Assembly: GCF_013368755.1 (NCBI RefSeq)
Contig: NC_049562.1
Coordinates: 558,001 to 622,000, forward strand
DNA length: 64,000 nt
Source of the DNA: Talaromyces rugulosus
Lineage: Eukaryota; Ascomycota; Eurotiomycetes; Eurotiales; Trichocomaceae
Direction of reading: 5' to 3'
Part shown: positions 25,174 through 35,057 of the stretch, piece by piece
Numbering within the stretch: the stretch's first letter is position 1
Layout of the letters: every line of letters starts with the position of its first letter
Translations under genes and position numbers: made by a program
Notes under the pieces: generated by a model
The model's input: only the letters and a program-made list of their open reading frames with translations
Told to the model about the DNA's origin: nothing
The model's database searches: none

Positions 25174-26968
25174 ATGAACGGCGCGGCTCCCGCAGTCGGC
25201 ATTGCCCGAGCCATTATTGCTGCCCGGTGGCGGACAGCAGCAGCAGCAGCAGCAGTAGTGGGGTCGTCACCAAATTCTGTTTGGAGGGGAAATAATATCT
25301 TGTTGAATCGTCCACGCCGCCTTTCTCTTTTTCGTCCCTTCCATCACGTCGCATCCTCTGACTCCAGCACCGACGCCATGGGGAAAGACAAGGTCCAGTT
25401 CAAGCTCAAGACCCCCAAGGGCACGCGCGACTGGGTCGGCTCCGACACCCTGATCCGCGATCGCATCTTCACCACCATCACCGACGTGTTTCGGCGTCAC
25501 GGCGGCACTGCGCTGGACACCCCCGTCTTTGAGCTGCGCGACATCCTGGCTGGCAAGTATGGCGAGGACTCCAAACTCATCTACGACCTGCAGGACCAGG
25601 GCGGCGAGATTTGCTCGCTGCGATACGATCTCACAGTGCCCTTTGCCCGATGGCTCGCCATGAACACAGACGTGCGCAGCATTAAACGATATCACATCGC
25701 CAAGGTCTACCGTCGTGACCAGCCCGCCATCGCCAAGGGTCGTATGCGCGAGTTCTACCAGTGCGATTTTGATATTGCTGGCGCCAATTTCGATCCCATG
25801 GTGGCCGATGCAGAGGTGCTCAAGATCATCAACGAGGTGTTTTCGGAGCTGGGATGGAATGGCCTGTATACGATCAAGATCAACCACCGAAAAGTTCTGG
25901 ATGGACTGTTTCAGGTGTGCGGTGTCCCCGATGACAAGATCCGCCCTATTTCAAGTGCCGTCGACAAGCTGGACAAGATGCCCTGGGCCGAGGTTCGCAA
26001 GGAAATGGTTCAAGAAAAGGGCCTTGACCCGGAGGTAGCAGACAAGATCGAGACATATGTCGGCAAAAAGGGAAGGAAAGATCTAGTGGAAGAACTGCTG
26101 AAAGACGAGGCTCTGATGGCAAACGCATCCGCCAAGCAGGGAGTCGAGGAAATGGGATTGTTAATGGACTATCTCGAGGCCTTTGGAGCCCTGGAAAGCA
26201 TTTCATTTGACTTGAGTCTTGCTCGCGGCCTGGACTACTACACAGGCGTCATCTACGAAGTCGTCACCGAAGGCTCCGCGCCAGCAGCCACACCCACCGC
26301 TGCCCCCGAGGCCCAGACTCTGCAAAAATCAGGCAAAAAGACCAAAGCCGTGACAGGCGACGATGACGATCGATCCAACGACCCGACCGTTGGCGTGGGC
26401 AGTATCGCCGCCGGCGGCCGATACGACAACCTGGTGGGCATGTTCCAGCCCAAGGCCCAGATCCCCTGTGTCGGCATCTCGTTTGGCGTCGACCGTATCT
26501 TCTCAATTACCAAGGCACGAATGGAACGTGAGGAGAATGGCACGATGCGCAGCAGCGAGGTCGATGTCTTTGTCATGGCCTTTGGCGGCAAGGGCTTCAC
26601 TGGCATGCTCAAGGAGCGTATGGACATTTGCAAGACTCTGTGGGAGGCTGGCATAAAGGTATGTCACATATCATCACATACCCGAGAAACAAGAACACAG
26701 AAACTAACAAATCCAGGCCGAATTCGCATACAAAGTCAAACCCAAACTCCCGCAACAATTCAAAGCTGCCGAGGTCGCAGGCATCCCCTTTGCCGTCATT
26801 CTCGGTGAGGAAGAGCTCGCGGCCGGACAGGTCAAGATCAAGGAAATGGGTCTGCCCGAGGGCCATCCAGAAAAAGAAGGTGTTTTGGTAGAGATATCGA
26901 AACTGGTGGATGAGATCAACACGCGGATAGCGAGGTCTGCTACGCCCGTGGAAGTGCCAATACGATAG
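25174..26968 (+). CDS. HTS1: Histidyl-tRNA synthetase, mitochondrial and cytosolic
   Basis: Exons 25174-26658 and 26717-26968 encode 578 aa. This class II synthetase charges tRNA-His. The core starts at [17 protein letters not shown] sequence ([14 protein letters not shown]) and holds motif 2 ([23 protein letters not shown]), the histidine-specific [19 protein letters not shown] and the motif 3 region [11 protein letters not shown] low-complexity Ala/Pro/Lys/Asp insert lies between LDYYTG and GGRYDN. The first 68 residues are rich in Arg and Ala and lack acidic residues until near the end, a good mitochondrial presequence. ATG 25174 has T at -3, a weak context, whereas ATG 25378 sits in GCCATGG, a strong one, giving a 510-aa cytosolic form by leaky scanning. 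Dual targeting from one gene is established for yeast HTS1. The use of both starts here is inferred. A short CAG repeat encodes the Ala run. Confidence 0.92.
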
Positions 26969-27163
26969 ACGACTTTTTATAAAGGGATCGTTTTGTGATA
27001 GGGAGGGAAAAAAAAGCATAAAAGGCAATAGATTTCATGATACCTGGAGTCTTTGGACTCTTGCATTGATATGTTTGAATACATAAAACATTGATTGTTA
27101 ATGAACACGAATTAATACATTTTACATATTAAACAAAGTAGTAGTAGTAACAATAATAGTACA

Positions 27164-28794
27164 TCATTCAGCCTGCTTCATAATAAACCCCTTGACCCAC
27201 GGCAGCTTGTCAATGACATCCAATCCCAAACTACGTGCCCACGTCACAGGCCCATTGCCGGGGACATTGTACAGCTTGTGTAGGACATCACACATTCCGC
27301 CGACTTTGGCGTTGGTTAGGTACCGATCGGCCATGTACTTTTCCAGACTCAGATGGTCGCCAATGTCCATGCCGTGCATGACGGCGTATTCGATTGTATC
27401 GGTCAGCGCGGCGACATCGCCAATGCCCAAGTTCAGGCCCTGGCCGGCAAGTGGGTGGATGACATGCGCGGCGTCACCGACTAGAGCTACGCGGGGGGAG
27501 ATGTACGATGAGGCGTGTCGGAATCGCAGGGGAAAGGATGCGACGGTTTTGTCCTGGACGGCGGTGACGAGCGGAGGCAGGTTGGATGGTGGCTGGGTAG
27601 GAATGTGTTCCAGGCGCCAGTTGAGCTCGTCTTCATGTTGGCTTAGCAGGTTGCCAGATGAGGTCGGTTTGTCGGATTTTGCGGCCGGGTCAAGGCCGAG
27701 CATATAGCCTAGGTCGACCATTGAGAGGCGAAACGCTGCGTTGACCATGGCAATAAAAGCTTCCTGCGGGAGAGACTTCAAGTATACCGCGTTTTCCATC
27801 TTGGTCGACCACACCAGCGACGCCTTGTTGTTGGGTAGGGGTAGAATGGCAATTGGCCCGCCGAGAGACGGTAGGAATCTCTGGTATGCTGTGCGGCTGT
27901 CTGGAAGGAGAGAAGATGCTGCGGATTCGGCGAGAGAGAGAGTAGCAACCACTCCATGGCGTCCGTAATCCCAACCATTAGTCGTGATATCTGCAAACGA
28001 GCGTACCGGGCTGTTGATCCCATCAGCACCAACCAGCAGGCGCGCAGCGATTGGCTTTTTCGGGGTTGGAGAAACTGAACTCGACAGCGACAAAACCGGC
28101 CATGCGGACAGATCTGGGCCATCTCCTTCTTCCTCGACTATCTTCGAGCCATTCTCAATAGACGAGACCGTGGTATTGGAAAATATAGACAGACGACCAT
28201 CGTCATCAACCTCCCCAATACGAGACAACAACCCCCGAACGAGATTGGCGTTTTCTGTCATCGTAGCCACGGACCGAACATCCTCAAATGGCGAGGTATC
28301 CACCGACCAGTCAAAGGATATCTTCGACCCTGTCTGGCCATCCCACACCTTCATTTCATGGTACTGCTGCACGCGCGAGCGGTCGACATGTTTCCACGCA
28401 CCAATTTTCTGCAAAAACGCCACCGAGGTTGGTGTCAGGCTGCTGCAGCGGTTGGAGTATTCGTCGGGTTTCAAGCTCCAGCTACGCGATTTGGAGAGGT
28501 CTTGGCTTTCGATTAGAGCGACGCGCAGCTTGGATGTAATCGGTGAAGCTCCTGTTTGACATTTATGTGTTAATTGTTTATTCTGGAACGATATGGCAAG
28601 CGAATTATGGCAATGAATAGCATACGGAGAGCTGCGGCGAGGGCAAGACCGGCTGGGCCGCCTCCCACGCAGACGACATCGTAAACGTCTGGGGTCTCTG
28701 CAAGAGATGACAGAGTGCGTCGGCCTCTGTACTGTGAGCCGCGTCGACACGACGGGCAGATATACGGGCGCAAGAGGGAATTGACTTGTCGCAT
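27164..28794 (-). CDS. COQ6: Ubiquinone biosynthesis flavin monooxygenase COQ6
   Basis: Minus-strand exons 28794-28626 and 28551-27164 encode 518 aa. COQ6 hydroxylates the benzoquinone ring (C5) during coenzyme Q synthesis on the matrix face of the inner mitochondrial membrane. The FAD fold VYDVVCVGGGPAGLALAAALR is followed by LRVALIE, and the second FAD motif VALVGDAAHVIHPLAGQGLNLGIGDV is complete. The N-terminal 35 residues (MRQVNSLLRPYICPSCRRG) are Arg-rich and fit a presequence. An in-frame ATG 117 nt upstream at 28911 would add 39 residues. I prefer 28794 because the shorter form already begins with a presequence. The 74-nt intron splits the Arg codon of AALR. The gene converges with HTS1, with about 195 bp between the stops. 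Confidence 0.9.
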
Positions 28795-29775
28795 GGCGAT
28801 CGACTGCAGACTGGATGTCGTCGGACGTGCGGGAGAGGGAAAGTTACATGTATGGTGCTGCAAACTAGACAAACATCTACCATGTCTATACATCCTAGTT
28901 ATAACATTCAAAAAAACAATATTTGATTAACAACTAAGTAATGCAAATCAATTACTTGATTATTAAGTAACTAGGTCATGACATTTTTCTGACAGTTAGA
29001 CTTGTAGTATATCGTAGTCACCCAACATTTTGAAGTTGAGGCTGCAGCAAATGCACCCGAGCTCAGAAATACCATTTACGTAAATACTCGGAAATTCTCA
29101 TTGAGGCTTGATACATGGATAAGCTCATGCAATGCGGTGGTACAGTGCGTTGCATTATGGCAACATGCATGATGTTCTATATTTAACCTTGGCTGCTTTC
29201 TGGAAGCACGAGCTGCAGGACACAGCCACATCTGACAACTGGTCAGTTGATCTTTCAATAATCTGTATTGCCGGTCATCTTCGTAGTCATTCTGTTGATA
29301 GTACTAGTAGGGTACATGGTCATTCATCTAACAAATGTCTGGGCTATACATTTAAAAGTTGATACCCAAAGCCATATGCATACTCGCATTCCAGGATTAT
29401 TTACATGTGCTGTATAGTGTAGTAACATTAAATTGTAAGCTTGTTATAGCCCGGTGGTCTTTAATTTTATTACTAGTAGTATCAAAAAAACGTATAGTAA
29501 GTAATACACCAGTGATACCTGCATGATCTATCCAAGAGCGGAAAGTTTCCGCACATAAGAATATATTTTTCAGTGCTTCCACTGGCAGATGCAAATGTAC
29601 GTGTCATTTAATAGTAATGGACTGGCGGTTCGGTTTGGATAACTTTCTTTTTGAAATCGACTGGTCATAATGATAACCTTTGTAAAACATCTAAAGGTCA
29701 CAATGACATCTGTATTAATTCATATAATAAATAAGACAGCTGACTCAATATTCTTCTTGTCCAAAACCAAGAACA
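28795..29775. other. AT-rich intergenic region, start of the accessory stretch
   Basis: About 0.98 kb of AT-rich sequence. No ORF with family features is present (29132-29362, for example, is short and featureless). Base composition drops visibly compared with COQ6 and stays AT-rich to about 32.2 kb. Confidence 0.5.
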
Positions 29776-31058
29776 ATGTTAGTCCCTTGCATTGTATGCG
29801 GCTACGGCGTCGGCAACTCCAGTCCAAACAATCATCAATCCGACACTATCTTTTATGCGAAAAGTACATGGCAAAAATACCGCAAATGGAAAAGGAATAG
29901 CCAAGGGCCAGGATATCACTTCGTGAAAGCAGATGAACTGGAGAAATTATATTTTGGAGATGGTCAGCTATGGCAGGAACTTCATCGTTTGAGTAAGTGT
30001 CCAGCTCCAAATGTCACGAATGGACATCATGATTTTTGACCACATGTCAATTTTGCACTGGAAATTCTACTGAGGCATGATAATCTGTCCTCAGTAATAT
30101 ACGATCCACATGAGAGTAAATACTGGCTTTCGGGCATTGGCCACCATATCAGCGAATACAAGACCAAAGGCAAATTCCTAGCGCCTACAGATTATAACAA
30201 AGCGTTCATAGGAGTCCCGCCTCAAAAAACTGACGGCCTCACTCACTTGTACGATGGAACACAGTTCAATTGGTTGCTTGGTGAGTCGCAACTAACAGCG
30301 TTCTGTTGCGCGCAGCTCCCAGTAGTTGTACACATGAAATGTTGGAATCTGGCGCAATGGGTGCTCGGTTCTACAGTCGAGAAGCATCTAGAGCTATTTG
30401 TGGTCATTTTTTTGAAAAATATTAGAAGTTTAACTCTTCGAAAGGACGCAAATGGGGTTTGCTCTTCATTGGCACAAACAAACGGTAAGAAAATTCGTGC
30501 AATGTGAAAATTAGCTGGTAAGGTAATAATGTTCGAAAAGTACTCAGTTTATACGGTTGTGATCCATGCAGATTTTCCACTATTAAGAAAAAAATGGAGA
30601 GAAGCATATACAGGAAAAGATATTATACTCCACGGCCACGATCAAAAAGAAAACCAATCCCATTATCACGCTCACGATTTGCATATCTGCCGAACGATGT
30701 TATACGGCTCATCTTAGATGTGTTGAGCTGTAATGATATTTTAAAAATGACAAGAGTCATCCAACTTCCACTTTCGGATGACTATTGGCGGTTTCGCGCC
30801 GCTCAAAATTTGTTCGAGATAGATGATATGGGCGACGCCAACCACGATTGGCCATATCTTGCCGCAAAGATGGAAGAACTATATGAAACCGACCGATCCT
30901 TTACCATGCGTCGCCATGTTCATGATATTTTATGTGATATGAAGCCACTTTATGTTGCTAACCTAAAGAAAAGAACCTTTCCGAGTTTGGAGAATGTCCT
31001 AAATGAGATACAAGACGAAAACAATCGGGGTCACGAGATCCTACCGGAGAGTGTATGA
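29776..31058 (+). CDS. F-box-like protein of a fungal accessory family, possibly decaying
   Basis: The 5' part is clear. Exon 29776-29992 starts MLVPCIVCGYGVGN, a CxxC start I associate with a large family of fungal F-box proteins. It is joined across 29993-30094 to a second exon (IIYDPHESKYWLSGIGHHISEY) that stays open to 30484 and contains LPVVVHMKCWNLAQWVLG, matching the usual His-x-x-Cys-Trp block. The 3' part (30594-31058) encodes an F-box-like helix set, RFAYLPNDVIRLILDVLSCNDILKM, and a C-terminal helical region. I cannot join the two parts with one good intron. The best-looking acceptor (30571) leads into a different frame, and the one that keeps frame (30522) gives a 38-nt intron with no good branch site. 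The gene may contain a frameshift, or I may have missed a splice. Its role is unknown. F-box proteins normally link substrates to SCF ubiquitin ligases. Confidence 0.5.
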
Positions 31059-31459
31059 GATAATTGATCATTTAATCATGTACGGTTGTTTTTGATTCCC
31101 ATGAGTCAGTCGTGGATGAATCTGGCATCACTTGTGTTTGTAAGGCAATAACCTTAGTACGTCAGTGAGAAGAAATGAAGATGATGATTACTGGAGTAAC
31201 TATCTTGGTTCGCGCGGCGAGTCGATGTGGGCAGTGTCAAGATCTGGGATAAGCTGCTGCGATTTAGCGAAGCGACCAATAAAGCCGTGTGTGTGCATTC
31301 TGCTTAAGTTTGGTATATGCACGCACGATCTTTAAACTCATCCGGGTCCATATGTTGTTGGGATTCGGCCATGGCTGCATACATCTAATCTTCTGTTTCG
31401 TACACACGCCCGTTGAACACCAGGCCATCCCCCGTTGAGATCTGAGATGCAGGCGAGGC

Positions 31460-31790
31460 CCCCCCAATTGCATTGGAGGATATGGCCTTGGATGAATTTT
31501 GGTAGTTTTGGTAGGCCATGGTATTGGGTACTCGTCGGACTTTTGTTGTTTTCTCGCTGGTCCTTATCTCTTAACTCAAATTTGATAAAGAAGCTTAAGT
31601 CTGACCGAAAGAAAACGAAACCTGGGTCTTCTGCCTTGTCGAATTGACGATGACAAATGGGACATAGAGGAATTTCGTTTGCTACCGACTTGAAGTTAAC
31701 CTCAGGGGAAAATAAGATCCAATGTGCATTCAACCTCTGGTACATGTATCCTGAAAGTCCAATGCTATCAATTCGTTTTTCTTCGCACAA
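31460..31790 (-). pseudogene. Relic of a fungal HNH-nuclease-domain gene
   Basis: The minus-strand frame from 31790 contains an HNH-like block at 31679-31551 with PLCPICHRQFDKAEDPGF, then a hydrophobic-aromatic segment (FFIKFELRDKD). This matches the second half of a domain common in fungal accessory genes, where CPxCHxxFD is followed by PGFVFxPxDLxxFIxFE. I do not find the upstream half of the domain, with its AHI-type histidine block, in any frame up to 32100, nor a good start codon or splice pattern. I therefore read this as a truncated copy. Alternatively it is a short intact gene with exons I could not place. Confidence 0.4.
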
Positions 31791-32251
31791 AGTTTGTATT
31801 GAAAACCCAGCATGGTGAAAAACTGATTCTTATTTGTAGCTTACACTATGGTACTGCTAGCTTTCAAACGTTTGCTTCTGCTGTTTTTTAAATAACGTGG
31901 AATGAAAATTGGTCTGTCGATGCAGTCGTATCCAGGATAGCATACGTTTTTACTGGCTTGTGTAGTCTCACTATATGTGACCATTCCCAGTAGATAATGG
32001 GAAGTGTTTGCATTGAGCCATTTTTATTAAGATGATAACAGAGCAGATTAAAAGATACCGGGGCCTTGGTAAATATCGAAGAAAGAAAAAACACATATAC
32101 ACACTACAGATTGGGAGGAATTATAATCTTAACTTCCAAACTTCGTGTTCGGAGAGAGAAGCAACAGTATACTACAGTGCATTCTCAGCAGTGTATTCAA
32201 TTGGGTCCTACACATGTACAATCTAACAAACTCTCGTATAAGCAGTCTGAG

Positions 32252-32269
32252 ATGGGGTACCGGGAGTGG
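32252..32269 (+). promoter_or_regulatory. Cluster promoter element, copy upstream of the P450 gene
   Basis: ATGGGGTACCGGGAGTGG, about 370 bp before the P450 ATG. A second site, the inverted repeat GGGGTAGAGTACCCC, lies at 32277-32291, and TCTGGGGTAAAA follows near 32304. The first copy matches the element at 42384 apart from a 2-base change and shift. Confidence 0.7.
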
Positions 32270-32640
32270 AGACATTGGGGTAGAGTACCCCAGCGATCTG
32301 GATCTGGGGTAAAAACGCGGGGGAAAAACCGACCCAGACCGTCGGGAAACTACGACGTAACTAGTCCGGCCCAAGCAGCAATATTTGAACCTGGAATAGT
32401 TATGTTAAAATATCATCCTTGAGATCATCCGGCCCCAGCACGGCCCCAATTCATGATGATATGATCCAATCTGGGGTTGACCAAATGGAGTGGACTGTAC
32501 ATAGTAACATCTCGGGCTAACGGCTAGGACATTAAGTTATTTATCACTTGAGGCGCGTTTCTCATACATCAATCGATGTACACGTATCAGGTGTACAGCT
32601 CCAGTCTATCTTTACCTACTTGCCGAGATATCGCGAAAAC

Positions 32641-34525
32641 ATGGCATTACTACTGTTGCAAACTGCCGCTGTTGCCCTAACGGGCTTTCTGCTATATGCA
32701 CTCATCTTTGTTGGCAGAAGGGGCCGCAACCTCCCTGACGGTACGTCAAGATCGATGTTACGAATACAAGAAAAAAGAATCTTCGACTGACAGGGTATTT
32801 AGGCCCTCCCACGCTCCCGATTATTGGGAACTTGCACCAACTCCCCAAACAAAAAATGTATTTTCAGTAAGTGTATACACCAAGTGAACCAGTCTGGTTT
32901 CCGAGACTGACACAGCCTCTCAGGTTCACCGAATGGGCCAAGAAATACGGAGGAATGTTTACTCTGAAACTCGGGCCCTCAAATGTCGTTGTTCTTACAG
33001 ATCGACGCATTATCAAGCAAGTCTTGGACAAAAGAAGCGCCATTTCAAGCAATCGTCCAGTGAACATGGTGGCCCAGCAGCTCATAACCGAGGGTGACCA
33101 CATGCTTTGGATGGACAATACGCCCGCCTGGCGTTTGCTTCGAAAGCTGATTCACCAAGACCTGACCGAAAGCCTCTGTAATCGCCAGCACGTCAAGCTG
33201 CAGCAGGCCGAGTCTGTGCAATTACTGCATGATATGTTGATAGACACAGACAATTGGGCAAATCACCTCAAGAGGTTCAGTAACAGTATAATCATGAGCA
33301 TAGGTAGAGAAAACCCACAGAATTTCCAATCAGATGCTAATTATATACAAGTCTACGGTATTCGATCCCCATCAATTGATGCACCGCACACGAAAAAGCT
33401 CCGTGATGCCGCCGAACTGTGGGCAAGAATCAATGAATTTGGCGCAACACCACCAGTTGATATTTTCCCATTCCTCAAATGGGTTCCGCAGCGCTTTCTC
33501 GGAAACTGGGTGGCTAGAGCAACCGAGGTTCACGACGCTTTGCACGACCTATACGGAGGTCTCCTAAAGTCTGTTAGGAGAAGACGGCTGGCCATAGGCT
33601 CTGTTGATAGTATCATTGACCGAGTCTTGGATCAACAGGAGAAAAACGGCCTGACTGACCACCAAGTCACCTTTCTTGCAGGGGTTACAATTAAAGGTGG
33701 CTCGGATACCACCGCTTCGGTGCTCAGCTCCTTCATACAGGCGATGACGGTCAACCCCGAGGTGCAGAAAAGAGCACAAGATGAGATTGATGCTGTTGTT
33801 GACGAAGACCATATACCTAGTTGGGATGATTATGAGAAGTTGCCGTATACTGCCACCATGGTTAAAGAATCACATCGGTGGAGACCGGTGGCGCCTCTTT
33901 CAGTGCCACATGCCCTTTCGGAAGGTTGGTATAATAACAGTCTCGTTTTCAAATCAAATATACTTACTTTGCCATATTAGATGAGATTGTCGACGGTAAG
34001 CTGTTACCAAAAGGAACGGTTATTTTCGTCAACGTCTGGGGCCTTCATCACGACGAATCGAAGTTCACCAACCCAGATAGCTTTGATCCCGATCGCTATA
34101 AAAACCACCCATTCCTAGCTTCAGAATATGCCAATACTCCTGATTATGAGAATAGAGATCACTACGGCTATGGTTTGTGCTCTACAATCTTGGTCTTCGA
34201 AATTCCACTAATGAAAAATTCAGGCAACGGCCGAAGATTATGCCCGGGAATCCACCTAGCGGATCGTAATCTCTTTCATGCTATTTCAAAGATGTTGTGG
34301 GCATTCAAAATCGAAAAGGGCAGTGATCCAAAAACTGGACAGGCAGTTGACTCTGATACCAGTATGGCCACTGGGTATAGAGAGGGACTTACGGCTTGTC
34401 CGTACGAGTTTCCCATAAAACTAACGGTGAGGTCGCAAAAACGACGCGAGACAATTATGAGAGAGTTTGCAAACGCGCAAGAGAATATTTTCCCACAGTT
34501 TGACAAGTCAGACTTTTTCAAATGA
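32641..34525 (+). CDS. Cytochrome P450 monooxygenase
   Basis: Exons 32641-32740, 32803-32866, 32924-33303, 33352-33924, 33981-34172 and 34224-34525 encode 536 aa. The N-terminal hydrophobic anchor (LLLLQTAAVALTGFLLYALIF) is followed by a Pro-rich hinge (GPPTLPIIGNLHQLP). The I-helix reads KGGSDTTAS, the ExxR motif is ESHR, and the haem loop is HYGYGNGRRLCPGIHLA, with Tyr where Phe is more usual. Tyr at this position is common in the fungal group that reads HYGYGAGRR. It should be an ER-bound haem oxygenase needing a P450 reductase. The substrate is unknown. The intron at 33304-33351 is 48 nt, in frame and stop-free. Removing it restores the expected SIIMSIVYGIRSPS, so retention would insert 16 residues. 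It is the left-most gene of the cluster and carries the shared promoter element. Confidence 0.9.
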
Positions 34526-34899
34526 TCGACAGTCGACATCCAGAACTATACCTATGACTTTCATGTACCTGTCAATCTAATGTGTTAATGTGTATATTTT
34601 GAAGCCTCTTTCAATTTGATCAATCACTTAAGTTTTGAGTATTTATTGTTGTACATGGAAATAATAATAAAGTCATTTTTTCATCTTTTTCCATTTTATT
34701 TTATAGGTTCAAATACAAGAAACGTTGCATTTGGTCTGATTATCCTTTCAACGTTCAGTGGGGAAATCCCATATCAACGTTACGACGTTGCATCTGTATA
34801 TATTGCGATGGGCGCGCGGCTGTCAAATGCCAATGTGTTCGGTCCCATTGAGTCGACCGTTTGCCTACCCATGAAGCATTGTTGTCTATACATATCAAA

Positions 34900-34986
34900 A
34901 TGTCCGACCTGAACGACGACAAGCACGAAAAGGCGCCTGACGCCGACGTCGGCGTCAGCGTGTACCTAGTAATGGAGGATAACTGA
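34900..34986 (+). pseudogene. Orphan 28-codon ORF resembling a truncated gene start
   Basis: The ORF has a good start context (AAAATGTCC) and encodes MSDLNDDKHEKAPDADVGV, followed by nine more residues to a stop. It is hydrophilic and uses GC-ending codons, unlike the AT-rich surroundings. Short acidic/basic starts of this kind are typical of the cytosolic N-terminus of fungal transporters. It could be the first exon of a lost cluster transporter, with no continuation in the window. That identity is a guess. Confidence 0.3.
34937..34958. repeat. 22-bp perfect palindrome
   Basis: Two 11-bp arms without a loop, centred on GACGTC (left arm CTGACGCCGAC). It lies within the orphan ORF at 34900-34986. 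Confidence 0.9.
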
Positions 34987-35057
34987 AATGCTTTCTTCAA
35001 TGTTTTGTGCTTCACGAGTCGTCTCTTTCAAACTTATATTCTTAAATCCAAAACGTA

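Larger units (their letters stand above)
31059..32640. other. Gene-poor region with an HNH relic and the upstream region of the P450 gene
   Basis: About 1.58 kb. It contains the HNH-nuclease-like relic listed separately (31460-31790, minus) and, from 32251, a cluster of GGGGTA-type sites upstream of the P450 gene. Otherwise it is AT-rich with no supportable gene. Confidence 0.5.
34526..35057. other. Convergent intergenic region between P450 and FAD monooxygenase, with a possible gene remnant
   Basis: About 0.53 kb between two gene ends. From about 34730 the sequence becomes GC-richer and contains an orphan 28-codon ORF and a 22-bp perfect palindrome, both listed separately. Confidence 0.55.

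Noticed and set aside
30281..30315. 35-nt intron (GTGAGT to GCGCAG) in the F-box-like gene
   Set aside because: Splicing it shifts the frame away from the conserved PVVVHMKCW block, while reading straight through keeps it.
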